A program made the translations under genes and the position numbers. Under the pieces are notes generated by a model that saw only the letters and a program-made list of their open reading frames with translations, was not told where the DNA came from and did not search any database. From Saururus chinensis (taxonomy: Eukaryota; Streptophyta; Magnoliopsida; Piperales; Saururaceae), in contig CP141140.1 of the NCBI GenBank assembly GCA_035235625.1, positions 22,278,685 through 22,342,684 of the forward strand: a stretch of 64,000 nucleotides of DNA, given 5' to 3'. Shown here in pieces: positions 34,540-45,806 of this stretch. Positions within the stretch are counted from its first letter, which is position 1. The number at the start of each line of letters is the position of its first letter.

Positions 34540-36110
34540 ATCAGGTACGGTAGTGTTAGCCAGGCCCGCACCTCCAAAGTGCATGTCTGGCACGACCCAC
34601 AGGCATGCTGTGTCGTGCTTTAGGTTAGGTTGTGTTGGCCCGCGGCCATGCCAAAAATAAAAAATATTTTAAAAAAATTATATTTATATAATATTTTATA
34701 AATTTATAATTTTTAAAATTTTAATAAGGTAAAAATATATACTATAATGTAAATACATCTTAACTAAGTTGATACCTATTTACCTATCATTTGTAATATA
34801 ATATAAGCACACCTCTACTATAAGGCAAAAAATATATATATTTTAAACTATCTAAGAAATTGATATCTCATTAAAGCCTTATTCTATCTCCTCTTCTAAT
34901 TTTAGAGCTTCTTCCATTTTTTCTACATCTAGCTAATCTTCTAAGTAGATGCAACATTTTACTATTGTTAGATCTAAATGACTCTTCTGATCTCCAATAC
35001 TTTATCTATTGCATTAAAAGTAGACTCCGAAGTTACTGTAAATACTTGAAGAGTTAGTAATTAAGCACTAAGGTGACAAACACAGGGTGACTTTTTTTTA
35101 TGTATTCACCACCAAATTAAAATGTCAAAGTTATTTATTTCTTATTTGGTTATTTTATAAATATTCCCTTGTCCCAAATTAATAGTTATATTTAGTTTTT
35201 AAAAATGAACTAATATTAGTTCATTTTGAAAAAGCAATAATGTATGATGGAGGGAGTACATAAGTAATATATTACTATAATTTTTAATGTATTTTTGTTT
35301 TCTTTTACTAAAAAATAACCAAGAAGGGTCATTTTTATTTAAAGAATGACTTCGAGCAATAGTTTTTCTACTACCATACATATATTTATATGTATCGTAT
35401 AAAAATATAAGGTATTTTTACTCCTCAATAAAATTATTATATTCTATATGCATATTAGTATATACCCACTACTAATATTTGTACTTCACTTAACTCTATC
35501 TTAGGGACCATAATTATACCTAAACAAAAAATCATAGGATTTGTTTTCTAATATTTATTATATTTTATTTCCATTGGCCCTACAATCGTATTAAATACAT
35601 AAATATTTTTATATTTCTAAAACATAAGAGTAATATTATATAGTTGATTAAAAATTGAAGAAGAAGTAAGATAATATATACCTTATAATTGTTTAGTGAC
35701 TTCATAAAAACATGTAAAAAATTCATAAAAATATATGCAACTTCAAAATTATTATCACATAATAAACAATTGGACATCTTATTGACACACCATAATACTA
35801 TAATATTTTAATTTCATAACAAGATTCTAACATTAAATAAATACTATTCCACCTATGTTTTATCTAAGACAAATTTTTTATATTTTCCCCATATTTTTTA
35901 CCTAAATCTCTAAATTTTTTAGATGTAGATGGAGGATAACTAATATATAAAAGTGCTTCTCTAATATTCTTTATATGATCTTTAACAATATTTAAACCAT
36001 TTTAAACAAATAAATCAATAATATGACAACAATATCTAAAGTCGTCATTATATACTTACTAATTACAACTCTTGTATGATAAAATCCAATCTTGATCAAT
36101 GTAATGCATT
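34540..36110 (-). pseudogene. hAT transposase remnant
   Basis: The minus strand gives recognisable but broken hAT pieces: near 36040-35900, DFRYCCHIIDLFV, then VKDHIKNIREALLYI; near 35860-35800, a RWNSTYLML-like patch; near 35760-35690, FEVAYIFMNFLHVFMKSLN; and near 35035-34985, VTSESTFNAIDKVLE, corresponding to the C-terminal dimerisation motif. Many stops and frameshifts separate them. A TIR-like start, TAGTGTTAGCCAGGCCCGCA, at about 34551 may be the element's 3' end. The other end was not found. The pieces lie in the order expected for an Ac/Tam3-type transposase, so this is decay in place. Confidence 0.65.
35163..35262. mobile_element. Stowaway-like MITE
   Basis: About 100 bp with ends TTCCCTTGTCCCAAATTAAT and (reverse complement) TACTCCCTCCATCATACATT, near the Stowaway consensus CTCCCTCCGTCC. 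Internal self-complementarity is seen (GAACTAATATTAGTTC at about 35206). It lies inside the hAT remnant. The TA target site is plausible but ambiguous in AT-rich DNA. Confidence 0.5.
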
Positions 36111-36447
36111 GTAATACAAATATATCCTATATATATATATATATATATATAAAATCTGCAAAAGAGCTAGTATTCAGCATGCACAATGTATTTAGCTAAT
36201 TACGATTTGTACTTACTCAAAGTATTCAATGAGCTAGTCATGCTACTTAATTGTATTTGCCTCAACTATGTTTTTCCATACTTGGGGGTGTATCGTTCAA
36301 TGTGCCTAGCGAGATGACCAATGCCTCCAATATCTCAAGTACTAAGATGTATTTGACATTGTTTGCATATAGGGGTATAAATGGGTCATGCTGGCATGCG
36401 GGTAAGCATTGTCATGAGGTAAAGAAGCGTACTATTCATAACACATG
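36111..36447. other. unassigned flank left of the chromovirus
   Basis: Includes a (TA)n microsatellite at 36128-36151. No coding or repeat identity was recognised. Its continuation after the chromovirus is 43706 onwards. Confidence 0.5.
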
Positions 36448-36862
36448 TGTTATGACCTAGCGATTTTTGAGAATAAGCACTGGGGAATGGAGATTGGAAT
36501 AGTGAAGGAGAAATGAGAATGAAGGAAAATGAAGGGAAGAGTCGCACTTGCAAAGGGGTGCAAGTGCGATGTGGTTGAGAAGGAGAGGATGAGTTCAGGG
36601 GAGAGAAGTCGAGACGAGAGGAAGTTGAAAGGAAATTAGGTTAATCATTTCATAATCCTGATTACATCGATTCCTCCTATTTAAGACTCACTTAAGCCCA
36701 TTAGGCTACATAAGAAAAACTAACTAGCTACATAAAGAAAAACTAACTAATGACTGATTAAAAATAGGGAAACGTGCACACTAACATAACTACCTACATG
36801 CACAACCATTATTATAACTGTCTAACTAAATAGAGACCCACAACTATATACAGAACATAACA
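36448..36862 (-). repeat. chromovirus 3' LTR
   Basis: TG...CA, 415 bp, beginning TGTTATGACCTAGCG on the + strand. Most mismatches to its partner are T/A here where the partner has C/G, the direction expected from loss of methylated cytosines. Confidence 0.92.
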
Positions 36863-36873
36863 TCCCTCCACCC
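36863..36873 (-). other. polypurine tract
   Basis: The minus strand reads GGGTGGAGGGA directly before the 3' LTR. Confidence 0.8.
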
Positions 36874-39800
36874 ATGAAAGACGGCTTGTCCTCAAGGCGA
36901 CCAAGTAGGAAATTGGCTGATAAAATCATCTTCTCGAAGCCAAGTGGTGTCCTCCATAGGCTGATCTTTCCATGCAACAAGGACCTCAGTGATGATAGGA
37001 CCCTGACGATGAATCATTCAGGTGGCTTGAATAGAAGCAAGTGTCAAAGTCGGTGTAATAGCTGAAGGGAAAACCGGTGGTGGTAGAATGGGTGTGATAG
37101 CAACGGGATCTCCCTTGAACCGATGAAGGCGGGAAACATGGAACACGGGGTGAATGCGTGCAGTAGGAGGCAACTAGAGCTTATAAGCCACTTGTCCCAC
37201 CTTCTCCACAATCAAGTAAGGTCCATAAAAATGGGGCAGTAGCTTGTGGTGACTTGATGAACGGGCTGAAACTTGACGGTATGGCTGAAGGCGCACATAA
37301 ACCCAATCACCTATGATGAACTCTCTATTAGTATGAGAACAGTCATAAACCTGTTTCATTTGATTTTGGGCTGCCTTCAAGTTATGTTTGAGAGATTGAA
37401 GGACTTCATCACGCTCCTGTAATGACTGGTCAACGACACCTACATTTGAACGGCGCGGCACATAAGAGAGAATAGTGGGAGGCGTCCGTCCATAAACCAC
37501 CTGAAATGGCATTAACCCCAAGGACGTATGATAAGCTGTATTATAGGATCACTTTGCCCAAGGAAGAAGGGAGAGCCACCTACGAGGTTGATCCCCTGCA
37601 AAACAACGCAAATACTGTTCAAGACAGCGGTTAAGAACCTCCGTCTGACCATCTGTTTGAGGGTGGTAAGCTGTGCTCATCTTCAAGGCAGTGCCCTGCA
37701 GCTCAAAGAAAGTTCTCCAAAACTTCGACAAAAATACAGAGTCACGGTCAGAGACAATCCAATGTGGCATGCCGTGAAGCCGAGCAATATCTCGAATAAA
37801 CACCTCTACCACGTGGTCAGCAATGTAGGGATGACCCAAAGGTGAAAAGTGTGCATATTTCGATAAGAGATCGATGACAACGAAAATGACACTTTTACCT
37901 TGAGCTAAGGGCAAACCTTCAATAAAGTCCATAGATATATCTTCCCAAATGCACTATGGAATGGGCAGTGGCTGTAGCAACCTGGCGGGAGAGGAAGTGA
38001 GGGTTTTAGATCTCCGACATACATCACAAGAAGCGACAAAATCATGAAAAGCTTTCTTGAGACCCTTCCAATAACAACTCTGAGACACCCGTTTATAAGT
38101 TCTAAATTGTTCCTCATGTCCTGCAATGGGTGATGAGTGAAAATAATGGAGAAGTTGTTGTTGTAGCTGAGGAACTGCAGGAATCCATAAGCGATCTCGC
38201 CAAAGAAGTAAATCTCCCTGCAGAACAAAAGGTGGTGAACGTGATGGGTCAGTGCGCAACCTCGCAATGAGTGTAGCTACCTCTTGGTCCTGATGATAAG
38301 CCTGAAGCAAATCAGCCATAAATGGAAAAATTGGCATGGAGAGGGAAGACAGGCAAGTACTCTCTGATTGGCGAGATAGTGCATTAGCCGCTTGGTTGTC
38401 ACTTCCTTTTCTATAAATCAGGTCATAATCATATCCCAGGAGTTTAGAAACCCATCTTTGCTGAGAAGAAGTGGCCACCCTCTGATCCATAAAGTAACGT
38501 AAGCTGTGGTGATCTGTCCGTATTAATAAATTTTGCCCCAAGAGATATGGTCGCCACTTTGTGACTGGATGGACAATGGCCAACATTTCTAACTCATAAG
38601 TGGATAAATGTGTAGTATGTCCGGAGATGGCCTTAGAGAAATAGGCAATGGGTCAGCCGTCCTGCATAAGCACCGCCCCCAGTCCCTATGAGGATGTATC
38701 ACTGTCAATGACAAATGGCCGTGAGAAATCTGGAAGAGCAAGCACAAGAGGGGATGACATTGCTCTTTTTAGAGCATCAAAAGAATCTTGTGCATTTGAA
38801 GTCCAATGGAAGGCCCCCTCCTTGAGGAGGGCAGTGAGTGGGGCAGCCAATGTACCATATCCTTGAATAAAACGTCTGTAATATCCTGTCAAGCCCAAAA
38901 ATCCTCAGAGTGCCTGAATATTGGAAGGAGCTGGCCACTTGACAATAGCCTCAATCTTAGAAGGATCTGTAGATACCCTTGAAGCTGAAATCACATGACC
39001 TAGATAGTTAAGCTGTGGAAACCCAAAAGCACACTTTGATTTTTTAAAAAACAAGCCCTGACTAAGTAATTCTGTGAAGACCACAAGGATATGCTCGAGA
39101 TGCTCTGACCATGAGTGGCTATAAATCAGAATGTCATCAAAAAATACCAAGACAAAGCATCGCAGAAAAGGCCTAAAAATATCATTCATCAGACTCTGAA
39201 AAGTAGAAGGGGCATTGGACAAACCAAAGGGCATGACCATAAACTCATAGTGGCCGTCATGGGTTCTGAAAGCCGTCGTATGGATGTCAGGTGGGTGCAT
39301 TTGAATCTGGTGGTACCCTGATCGCAGATCCAGCTTAGTGAAGACAGTTGCTCCTAATAACTCATCGAGTAGCTCTTCTTTCACAGGAATAGGATGTTTA
39401 TCCTTAATGGTAATAGCATTTAGGGCCCGATAATTGACACAAAAGCGCCATGAACCATCTTTCTTATGAACAAGAAGCACTCGAGAAGAGTACTGGCTGG
39501 TGCTAGGTCGAATGAGTCCGGATGCGAGCATTTCCTGTACCAACCTCTCAATCTCATCCTTCTGCACCTGAGGGTATCTGTAGGGACGAACATTAGCTGG
39601 TGGACATCCGGGCTGAATATGAATTCGGTGATCATGCTGTCGAGCAGGAGGTAGAGCGGATGGTGTTTGAAAGATCTCTTCATATTCAACCAGCAAGGAT
39701 CCCAAATCATTCGGTATACACATATGCTTAGGAGGCGGGTCAGTGCACAACTGTAATAAAATTCCCTTGGCAGAGAATTTAAAAAGGGAATTTATGGTCT

Positions 39801-40401
39801 GTATTGAGTGTAGAGTACTTGGTTGCTGCCCACATAGTTGAATTTGTGCACTACCATAGAAAAAATCCATATGCAGCTATTTAAAATCCCACATAATGGG
39901 TCCAAGGTCTTGGAGCCACTGAACTCCCAAGACAATATCTGCTCCCTTGGTGGGAAGCAAATATAGGTCTACATGAAATAAATGACCCTGAATTAGTAAA
40001 GGAGTGGAAGGACATACCCTGTTGCTCTGCAAATATCTCCCATCACCAATGAGCACATCGAAAGAAGTAGATGGCTAGATAGTGCAACCTAGCCTTCGAG
40101 CCACTCTGTCATTAATAAAATTATGTGTACTACCGCTGTCAATGAGAATGGAGATGACCTGCTGTTTTATAGTTCTGTCCACTCAAAATGTGCGAGGCTC
40201 ATATGTCCCATCAAAGGCATGCATCAATATCTCTGGTACCCCCTCTAGCTCATTGGCCACTGAACTATCACCTGTATCCATCCCTTCCTCCATGATCAAA
40301 ACAGAGCCTGGATGCATGCATTTGTAACCTGGAACAAACCGTTCATCATAGTTGAAGCAGAGGCCACATGAGCGGCGGTCTTCCATTTGTGCTGGTGTAA
40401 G
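36874..40401 (-). pseudogene. chromovirus gag zinc knuckle, protease, RT, RNase H, integrase, chromodomain
   Basis: On the minus strand from 40461: a degenerate gag knuckle (CGLCFNYDERFVPGYKC); a protease with LIDSGSTHNFI at about 40140 and ADIVLGVQWL; RT about 39600-38900 with catalytic FFDD (39133-39144); RNase H with RTDHHSLRYF and ANALSRQ; an integrase core with IVSDRD and HPQTDGQTEVLNR (about 37750-37640); a GPY-type segment (DWVYVRLQPYRQ); and a C-terminal chromodomain (EVLVAWKDQPMEDTTWLRED, about 36990-36930). Stops break it repeatedly: after IQAL near 38905, at 37174-37176, and before the chromodomain near 37030. The chromodomain places it among the chromoviruses, whose chromodomain can steer integration to particular chromatin. 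Confidence 0.88.
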
Positions 40402-42084
40402 TGTGACAACCATTTTTTTTATTAATATATCGTCACAATGTTCGACGTGCTCTGCCAACACACGTGCGTCCGAACACTACAGCCGTCAATGCAGATCATA
40501 GTCAGATATGCTTTATATTAAAAATAAGCATATCACGGAGTCATAGCACAACAAAATATTATTCATGTGCTTAATAACATATTTCACACAAACCATAGAC
40601 TTAGGTTCATAGAGTTGAAGTTTTACAAGCCTCACAAGTCTTTGGGCATATCGTGCCCTTAATCTGCAGTCATATAAATATTACATATTTTTCAAAATCA
40701 AAGAGCAAATAAAATATCTGGAACACTACACTTCCTTCACCTTCGCCCTCGCTGCATTACCTGCAGAATCTGGGGGTGGGTGAGTATTTTAAAATACTCA
40801 GCAGGTTGATTTAAAATCTAACATAGATGCTAAGTAGAAATCCCTTTGAAAACCCTACACATTTTCTTTAGAAAACTCTGCCACGATAAATTATGCATAA
40901 AACAACCAGTTCTAAATCCCAACAAAACGACAAGCTGCGACACCCTATGGCCTACCCTCGGTGCTCATGGGGCAAACGAGGGCCACTTAGGGACAAAGCT
41001 TTCCCACGATGCTCTACCCTGTGTGCGCCACTTGCCGATTTATTTTTCTCGGCGGGCATCATCACTCTATGATTATTCCGGGTCCTTAAGCCCAGAAATT
41101 AATCATCACATCGTTCAAAACATAGCAATATTCATGCTAAAACAGTTCATCACATAACATGTCTCACATAAATCAATCACATAAGCTTAATCAAGTTAAA
41201 TCATGCGTAAAGAAGTTATACTAAGCACACGTTTAGAGTTTAAAGTCCCCTACCTTAACCTTGGTTACTATTTTGTAACCGTAGAAGCCCCGAATAAAGA
41301 AACCAACCCCACCACAGCTTCCAGAACATTGAATTCAGCAGGAAACACCTTTTGAATTACTTGATTCAGACTTAAAATGGTTAAGAACAGAGGAAAACGG
41401 GTTCAGAAGTGGAAAATTGGAAACCAGTGAAAAAAATGGGCCGGATGCACTATTTAAAGGCACACGCAAGTGGGGCCCACACGTGCCACATCGCGCGCAT
41501 TTCACGGGGAGGTGACACGTGCGCGACTCGCATCAAGTGTGCATTTCCCGCGCCACCCGGGCCCCATCGCGCATTTGGTGCTACGACACGCGGCGACGCG
41601 GGCTCGGCCCCACCCGACGTGGACCCGCCATGTAGGTCTGTTGCGCGTCGCGTGCCCGGCCTGCAGTCCCAGGTCCACGCGGCGCCTCACAGTGGCACCA
41701 GCTGACGCCAGCCGCGTGCGTCAGCTTGCGTCAACCTTTCTTTTTATAATATTTTTTTATTTTTAAAAAAATAAAAACTTTAAACGCGCGTATCTTTATT
41801 ACCCCGATTCTGATTCACGCATTCTTGACACCGTTGGGCTCGTATCGACGAGCCCTACAAAACTAGACTCCACATGGGTAGGTTATCCCACACTTCAATG
41901 TGGGTCCCACCCATATGGCACATTTCCTGAGGTTGTAACTTTCGGCCCCGTTACACTCACTTTTCCACACTCTACCATACTCCCATGAAGATTAAATATG
42001 TAACAACTTTAACTAATTAAAAGAATGCTACCAACTCTAAAATTAACTTATTAGAAAACGTACTGGAAATTCAGGGTCGTTATA
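40402..42084 (-). mobile_element. solo LTR (1683 bp) inserted in chromovirus gag
   Basis: Perfect TSD GTAAG at 40397-40401 and 42085-42089. Ends are TGTGACAACC and (decayed) GGGTCGTTATA. In minus orientation it starts like TGTAACGACCC LTRs and resembles the LTR at 4060-5728, with the same CTGCAGARTCTGRGGGT and GAGTA...TACTC region. It contains the perfect 20-bp palindrome TGAGTATTTTAAAATACTCA (40781-40800), a GC-rich core (41470-41720) and the hairpin word GGGCTCGTATCGACGAGCCC at about 41838. Confidence 0.9.
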
Positions 42085-42085
42085 G

Positions 42086-43241
42086 TAAGGCTGTGGACTG
42101 GGTTCGGGGCTGGTGTGGAAAGAGATGGGTTTGGTCGGCCTCCTGGCAAGGACCGATTGCCCCTGCGAAGGCGTTGGAGTCGCTCTTCCTGGATGCGGGC
42201 TAGGCGAATAGCTTGTCGGAGGTTGGCTGGGTCGAACTGACGAACCTCCGTTTGGATATCTTCCCGCAACCCACTTACAAACTTAGAGAGGAGAGCAGAC
42301 GAGGTCCAGTCAACCCTGGTGGCCAGACGTGCAAAGTCTGTTTGATAGGTCTGAATGGAGGAGGTCTGACGATGATTGTGTAGGCAGGAATCAAAATCTT
42401 CATGCTCGTTGGGACCAAAACACGCACATAACTCAGCCACTAAATATTCCCAAGTGATTGCCCCGTCTTGTTGTTCAAGCTGCTGCAACCATACGAGGGC
42501 GTCCCCTTTTAGATGGAAGGAGGCCAGGAGAACCCGTTGATCAGGGTGTGTCCCCTGATAGGTGAAGAATCTCTCAGCTCGTGAGACCCACTCTCCCAGG
42601 TTATCCTCTCCGGAATACTCCGAAAAATTGAGGCATACGGTGCTCGCTTTAGGGATTGATCCATACTTTCTTGCTTCAGCTGCTTCATCAGAATATACCT
42701 CATTGTCATGCCAGTGAGAAAGCGGAGGTTGCTCAGGTTCGCTCGCCAGATTGTATGGGAATCAACTTGGTCCTGCGGCAGCAAACTGGGTAGCGCGTCC
42801 TTCATTGGTGGTGGATGCGAGGGGCACCGAAGGGAATGCATGGTCCAGTCTGGGGTGAAATATAGGAGGAGAGGGTCGCTGAAGAAGACCCTTTCCATGG
42901 GGATGAGGTGCTTGAGACAAAATGGCTAGCGTTTGCCTAGAACCTTAGGTCGTTGTGAAGGCCACCAAACAGGTGGCTTGGTCTTTTCTGAGTTGCTCCA
43001 GGGTCGCTTGTTGGCGTTCTGCCAACGACCTTAAGTTTGACCTAAGCTTCTGTAAAAACACCCGTTGCGCCTTCGCTGTTTGAGATTGGATGGCAGTGAG
43101 GGCGGTAAGCAAGGGCTCCCAGCCACCGGCGAAGGGATTTGGAATGGTGGATAGCACAGGTTCCGCCTATGCTCCTTTTGGTGTCGCATCTTCCAGGGCT
43201 GCGGGTTGTGTCTGGCGTTCGTAAACTTTTCCAGCCACCAT
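42086..43241 (-). pseudogene. chromovirus gag
   Basis: The minus-strand start ATG is at 43239-43241 (MVAGKVYERQTQ). An N-terminal coiled-coil-like segment (RVFLQKLRSNLRSLAERQQ) follows, then the capsid region (RAERFFTYQGTHPDQRVLLA, GDALVWLQQLEQQDGAITWE, YQTDFARLATRVDW, FVSGLREDIQTEVR). Frame is lost around 42930 and 42510, and the gene is cut by the solo LTR at 42085. The zinc-knuckle part resumes at 40396 and below. Confidence 0.8.
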
Positions 43242-43270
43242 GTTGTAGGTCGAAACAGGCTAGGAACCTG

Positions 43271-43282
43271 GCTTTGATACCA
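43271..43282 (-). other. chromovirus primer-binding site
   Basis: The minus strand reads TGGTATCAAAGC, three bases from the 5' LTR end; initiator Met-tRNA type. Confidence 0.85.
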
Positions 43283-43285
43283 GAT

Positions 43286-43700
43286 TGGTATGACCCAGCG
43301 ATTTCTGAGAATAAGCACCGAGGAACGGAGATTGGAATAGTGAAGGAGAAATGAGAATGAAGGAAAATGAAGGGAAGAGTCGCACTTGCAAAGGGGTGCA
43401 AGTGCGATTTGGTTGAGAAGGAGAGGACGAGTTCAGGGGAGAGAAGTCGGGACGAGAGGAAGTTGAAAGGAAATTAGGTTAATCATTTCATAATCCTGCT
43501 TACATCGATTCCTCCTATTTAAGACTCACTTAAGCCCATTAGGCTACATAAGAAAAACTAACTAGCTACATAAAGAAAAACTAACTAATGATTGATTAAA
43601 AATAGGGAAACGTGCACACTAACATAACTACCTACGTGCACAACCATTATTATAACTGTCTAACTAAATAGAGACCCACAACTATATGCAGGACATAACA
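43286..43700 (-). repeat. chromovirus 5' LTR
   Basis: 415 bp, starting TGGTATGACCCAGCG on the + strand and ending GGACATAACA; partner of 36448-36862. Confidence 0.92.
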
Positions 43701-43705
43701 ACGTG

Positions 43706-43959
43706 TTGGGAAGCACACACATGTGGGTGTTCTTGCAATAATTTCACTATGTATGCATGCATTGCGAGGAAGGCCCATAATGTTGTACAACATATATTGT
43801 GTAGAATGCAAGCAATGATGTACATATGTAGTTGGTCATGTTGGGACACTTAGTCAACTAGCTTGTTGTTTGGAGTATTAGCGTGTCATCTCCTCCTAAT
43901 ATAGCAACAGAGAGTCTTGTGGAGCATTTCGGGGCTATTTGGCAAACTTCAGATTTGGC
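43706..43959. other. unassigned sequence between chromovirus and D2
   Basis: Continuation of the pre-insertion site at 36442. AT-rich, no identity recognised. The D2 boundary is fuzzy, so some of it may belong to D2. Confidence 0.4.
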
Positions 43960-45419
43960 ATGCCCGTACAACCACTTTGGCTGCCATTCAAGTAATATGC
44001 AAGAATAGTCCAGTCAAGAAAGCGATCGAACGACCTACAAAAGCCTCTAAACGAAGGGGCTAAAAAAATAGGGTGAGCATTTTTATACTTAGTAGGAAAA
44101 TACCTAGTAGGGGAAAATAAATAAATAAACTTCATAAGTTCATTCATAGATGCTTTCATGCAATCACATATGAAGCAAGAAGTACATGTGTAACGACCCA
44201 TTTTTCGGTTACGCTTAACCCGGGAGGGTTGGGTAATTCGGTAATTTGAGATTAATATTAAGGGTTTTCATTAGATGAAATACCCGTAGCCAGGTAGAGC
44301 TTGACATTATGAGCGTAACGATTCAAAGAACGCACAAAACGGAGGTCGGGACCGGAAATTACGATATTTAAGAAACGTGCAAGATAGGTGGGACCCACTT
44401 AGAAATAGTGTGTTTTGCTGCTTTAAGTGGGTTGGTATCGAAGGGCTTGTCGATATGAGTCCAACGGTACCTAGAACGCGCGAATCCGAATCCGGGGTAG
44501 GAAGATACACGCGTTTGAAGTTTTGGATTTAAAAATAAAAATAAATCCGAATTCGGCGCGAGCCGGCGCGCGGCCGCGAAACAGCGCACGCCCGCGGTAA
44601 CGCGGGCACAGCATTTCCGCGGCGCGGGCATGACCAGCGTAACGCGCGGGCATGAGCCGCGTGTTACCGCGGGTGCCGTGCGCGTACTACGGGCGCTGCC
44701 GCCCGAAACCAGCGGTGCAGCCGCGGTTTCGGCGCGGCTTGGGGGCTATATATACCCCATTCTTCTCCATTCCGAAAGCAGAACTTCTCCACCCCCGTTT
44801 CTGACCGTTCTGAGCCCGATTAAGGCCGTTCAAGACTCGTTTCCTACTAAATCGAGTATGCTCTACGCAATCGAGCTGTCCGTTCGTCGAGTTGGAAACC
44901 GTATGATGAGGAAACGTCCCAAGACAAGAGGAGGTCCTGCCCGTTATCTTCATGCTCCGACGAACTTCGTTTTCTCTGTTCCTGGCCATCCCAACTCCGA
45001 TTTAGTCGGTCCAAGAGGCGTTCTTGACTAAATCAAGTATGTTCTACGTGGTGGAGGGTTCCGTTTGCTAAGTTAGCAATCGTATGAAGAGGAAATGCCC
45101 CAAGACAAGGGGAGGTTCTACCCGTACCGACCAACTTTGTTTTCTCTGTTTCTGGCCATCCCAACTCTGATTTAGTCGATTCAAGAGCCGTTCTTGACTA
45201 AATCGAAGGTGTTCTACGCAATGGTGGGTTCCATTTTCTGAGCTGACAATCTTATAAGAAGGAAATGCCCCAAGATTAAGCAAGGCCCTGCTCGAACACT
45301 GAAACAAGAAAAAGACACCCGAAGTAAGACGGGGTACTATCCGTAGATACCGATACTGTATGGGTTATGATAGAAGTAAGCATTTCTGATCTTCCGTACA
45401 ACATGTGCTAAGTTATGAT

Positions 45420-45668
45420 GTGTGTTATGCTACGATTTATATATGTCATGCTATGTGCCTATATACTATGCTATGTACCTATATGCCATGCTATGTGCCT
45501 ATATACTATGCTATGTACCTATATGCCATGCTAGGTGCCTATATGCCATGCTATGTGCCTATATACTATGCTATGTGCCTATATGTCATGCTATGTGCCT
45601 ATATACTATGCTATGTGCCTATATGTCATGCTATATGCCTATATACTATGCTACGTGCCTAGATGCCA
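45420..45668. repeat. 20-bp tandem repeat in solo LTR
   Basis: About twelve units of CATGCTATGTGCCTATATGC alternating with CTATGCTATGTGCCTATATA, giving a 40-bp higher-order period. The related LTR 48367-50207 has only a few degenerate units (about 49560-49650), so the array expanded in this copy. Confidence 0.88.
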
Positions 45669-45694
45669 TGATGTATACTTACATGACGTGTGTG

Positions 45695-45806
45695 GTCTCG
45701 CTCTAGGGTGGAGCGAGACGTGTAATTTGTGTTCTCGGTCTCGGCTCAGTGATAGAGCAAGACGTGTATGTATAGTTTTGATCCCGCTCGGTGGTAGAAC
45801 GAGATG
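45695..45806 (+). repeat. three tandem hairpin units
   Basis: GTCTCGCTC-TAGGGTG-GAGCGAGAC (45695-45719) is a perfect 9-bp stem. It is followed by two weaker versions (TCTCGGCTCAGTGATAGAGC; ATCCCGCTCGGTGGTAGAAC) about 45 bp apart. The first is conserved in the related LTR at 49654-49678. Confidence 0.75.

Larger units (their letters stand above)
36448..43700 (-). mobile_element. Ty3/gypsy chromovirus with two LTRs, interrupted by a solo LTR
   Basis: LTRs 36448-36862 and 43286-43700 are each 415 bp. The TSD is ACATG (36443-36447) / ACGTG (43701-43705), one CpG-type change apart. Minus-strand order is PBS, gag, [solo LTR 40402-42084], gag zinc knuckle, protease, RT, RNase H, integrase, chromodomain, PPT. 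Without the solo LTR and its extra TSD the element was about 5.57 kb. I count about 14 differences between the two LTRs by eye (around 3%), implying moderate age. All genes carry stops, so it is inactive. Confidence 0.93.

Noticed and set aside
36128..36151. (TA)n run considered as a possible origin or matrix attachment site
   Set aside because: Too short and too common in plant intergenic DNA to support more than a microsatellite.
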